Positions 14,309 to 15,227 of a stretch of DNA of 15,227 nt are shown piece after piece. A program made the translations under genes and the position numbers. Positions within the stretch are counted from its first letter, which is position 1. Each line of letters opens with the position of its first letter. Source of the stretch: Burkholderiaceae bacterium (GTDB lineage: Bacteria; Pseudomonadota; Gammaproteobacteria; Burkholderiales; Burkholderiaceae_C); the NCBI GenBank assembly GCA_025458585.1, contig JALOSD010000021.1, forward strand, positions 1-15,227. Reading direction: 5' to 3'. The notes below the pieces were generated by a model, which was not told the DNA's origin, made no database searches, and saw only the letters and a list, made by a program, of their open reading frames with translations.

Positions 14309-15227
<919 letters not shown>

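Overview
This window is a 15.2 kb piece of a very GC-rich chromosome, most likely from a betaproteobacterium of the order Burkholderiales. The gene sets, the protein sequences and the style of intergenic hairpin repeats suggest the Rubrivivax/Methylibium/Leptothrix-like part of that order; this placement is inference from memory of these families. The content is mainly housekeeping. I see no prophage, transposase, CRISPR array or tRNA.

Left block (1-4124): the 4.5S signal recognition particle RNA gene (ffs, minus strand) is followed by a divergent PurM/AIR-synthase-like gene (minus). Divergently from that runs dnaX-ybaB-recR (plus), a replication and repair operon. The order SRP RNA / dnaX / ybaB / recR resembles the Bacillus arrangement scr-dnaX-yaaK-recR, here interrupted by the purM-like gene.

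Middle block (4125-8549): a cluster of intergenic hairpin repeats precedes a small stand-alone cupin gene. Converging on it is the minus-strand pair gloB-mltD (glyoxalase II and a lipoprotein lytic transglycosylase), joined by an ATGA stop/start overlap. Divergent from gloB is a YafS-like methyltransferase-fold gene that overlaps rnhA by one base. This reproduces the E. coli neighbourhood mltD-gloB-yafS-rnhA, but dnaQ does not follow.

Right block (8550-15227): a two-gene RND efflux pump (periplasmic adaptor plus HAE1-type inner-membrane transporter, no outer-membrane channel in view) is followed by a CopA-type copper P-type ATPase gene. The ATPase frame is broken: about 20-odd codons covering the fifth membrane helix are missing and the frame changes, so as written the gene is a pseudogene or carries a sequencing or assembly error. 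It runs off the right edge.

The most interesting signal is regulatory. At three protein genes (purM-like, dnaX, gloB) an AT-rich -10 hexamer (GATAAT, TAGAAT, TATAAT) lies only 7-8 bases upstream of the start codon, which predicts leaderless or nearly leaderless mRNAs. A similar hexamer sits just before the SRP RNA. I found no convincing wholly new multi-gene system. The divergent PurM paralogue, the YafS-like protein with a lost SAM-binding glycine motif, and the broken copA are the other points worth checking.
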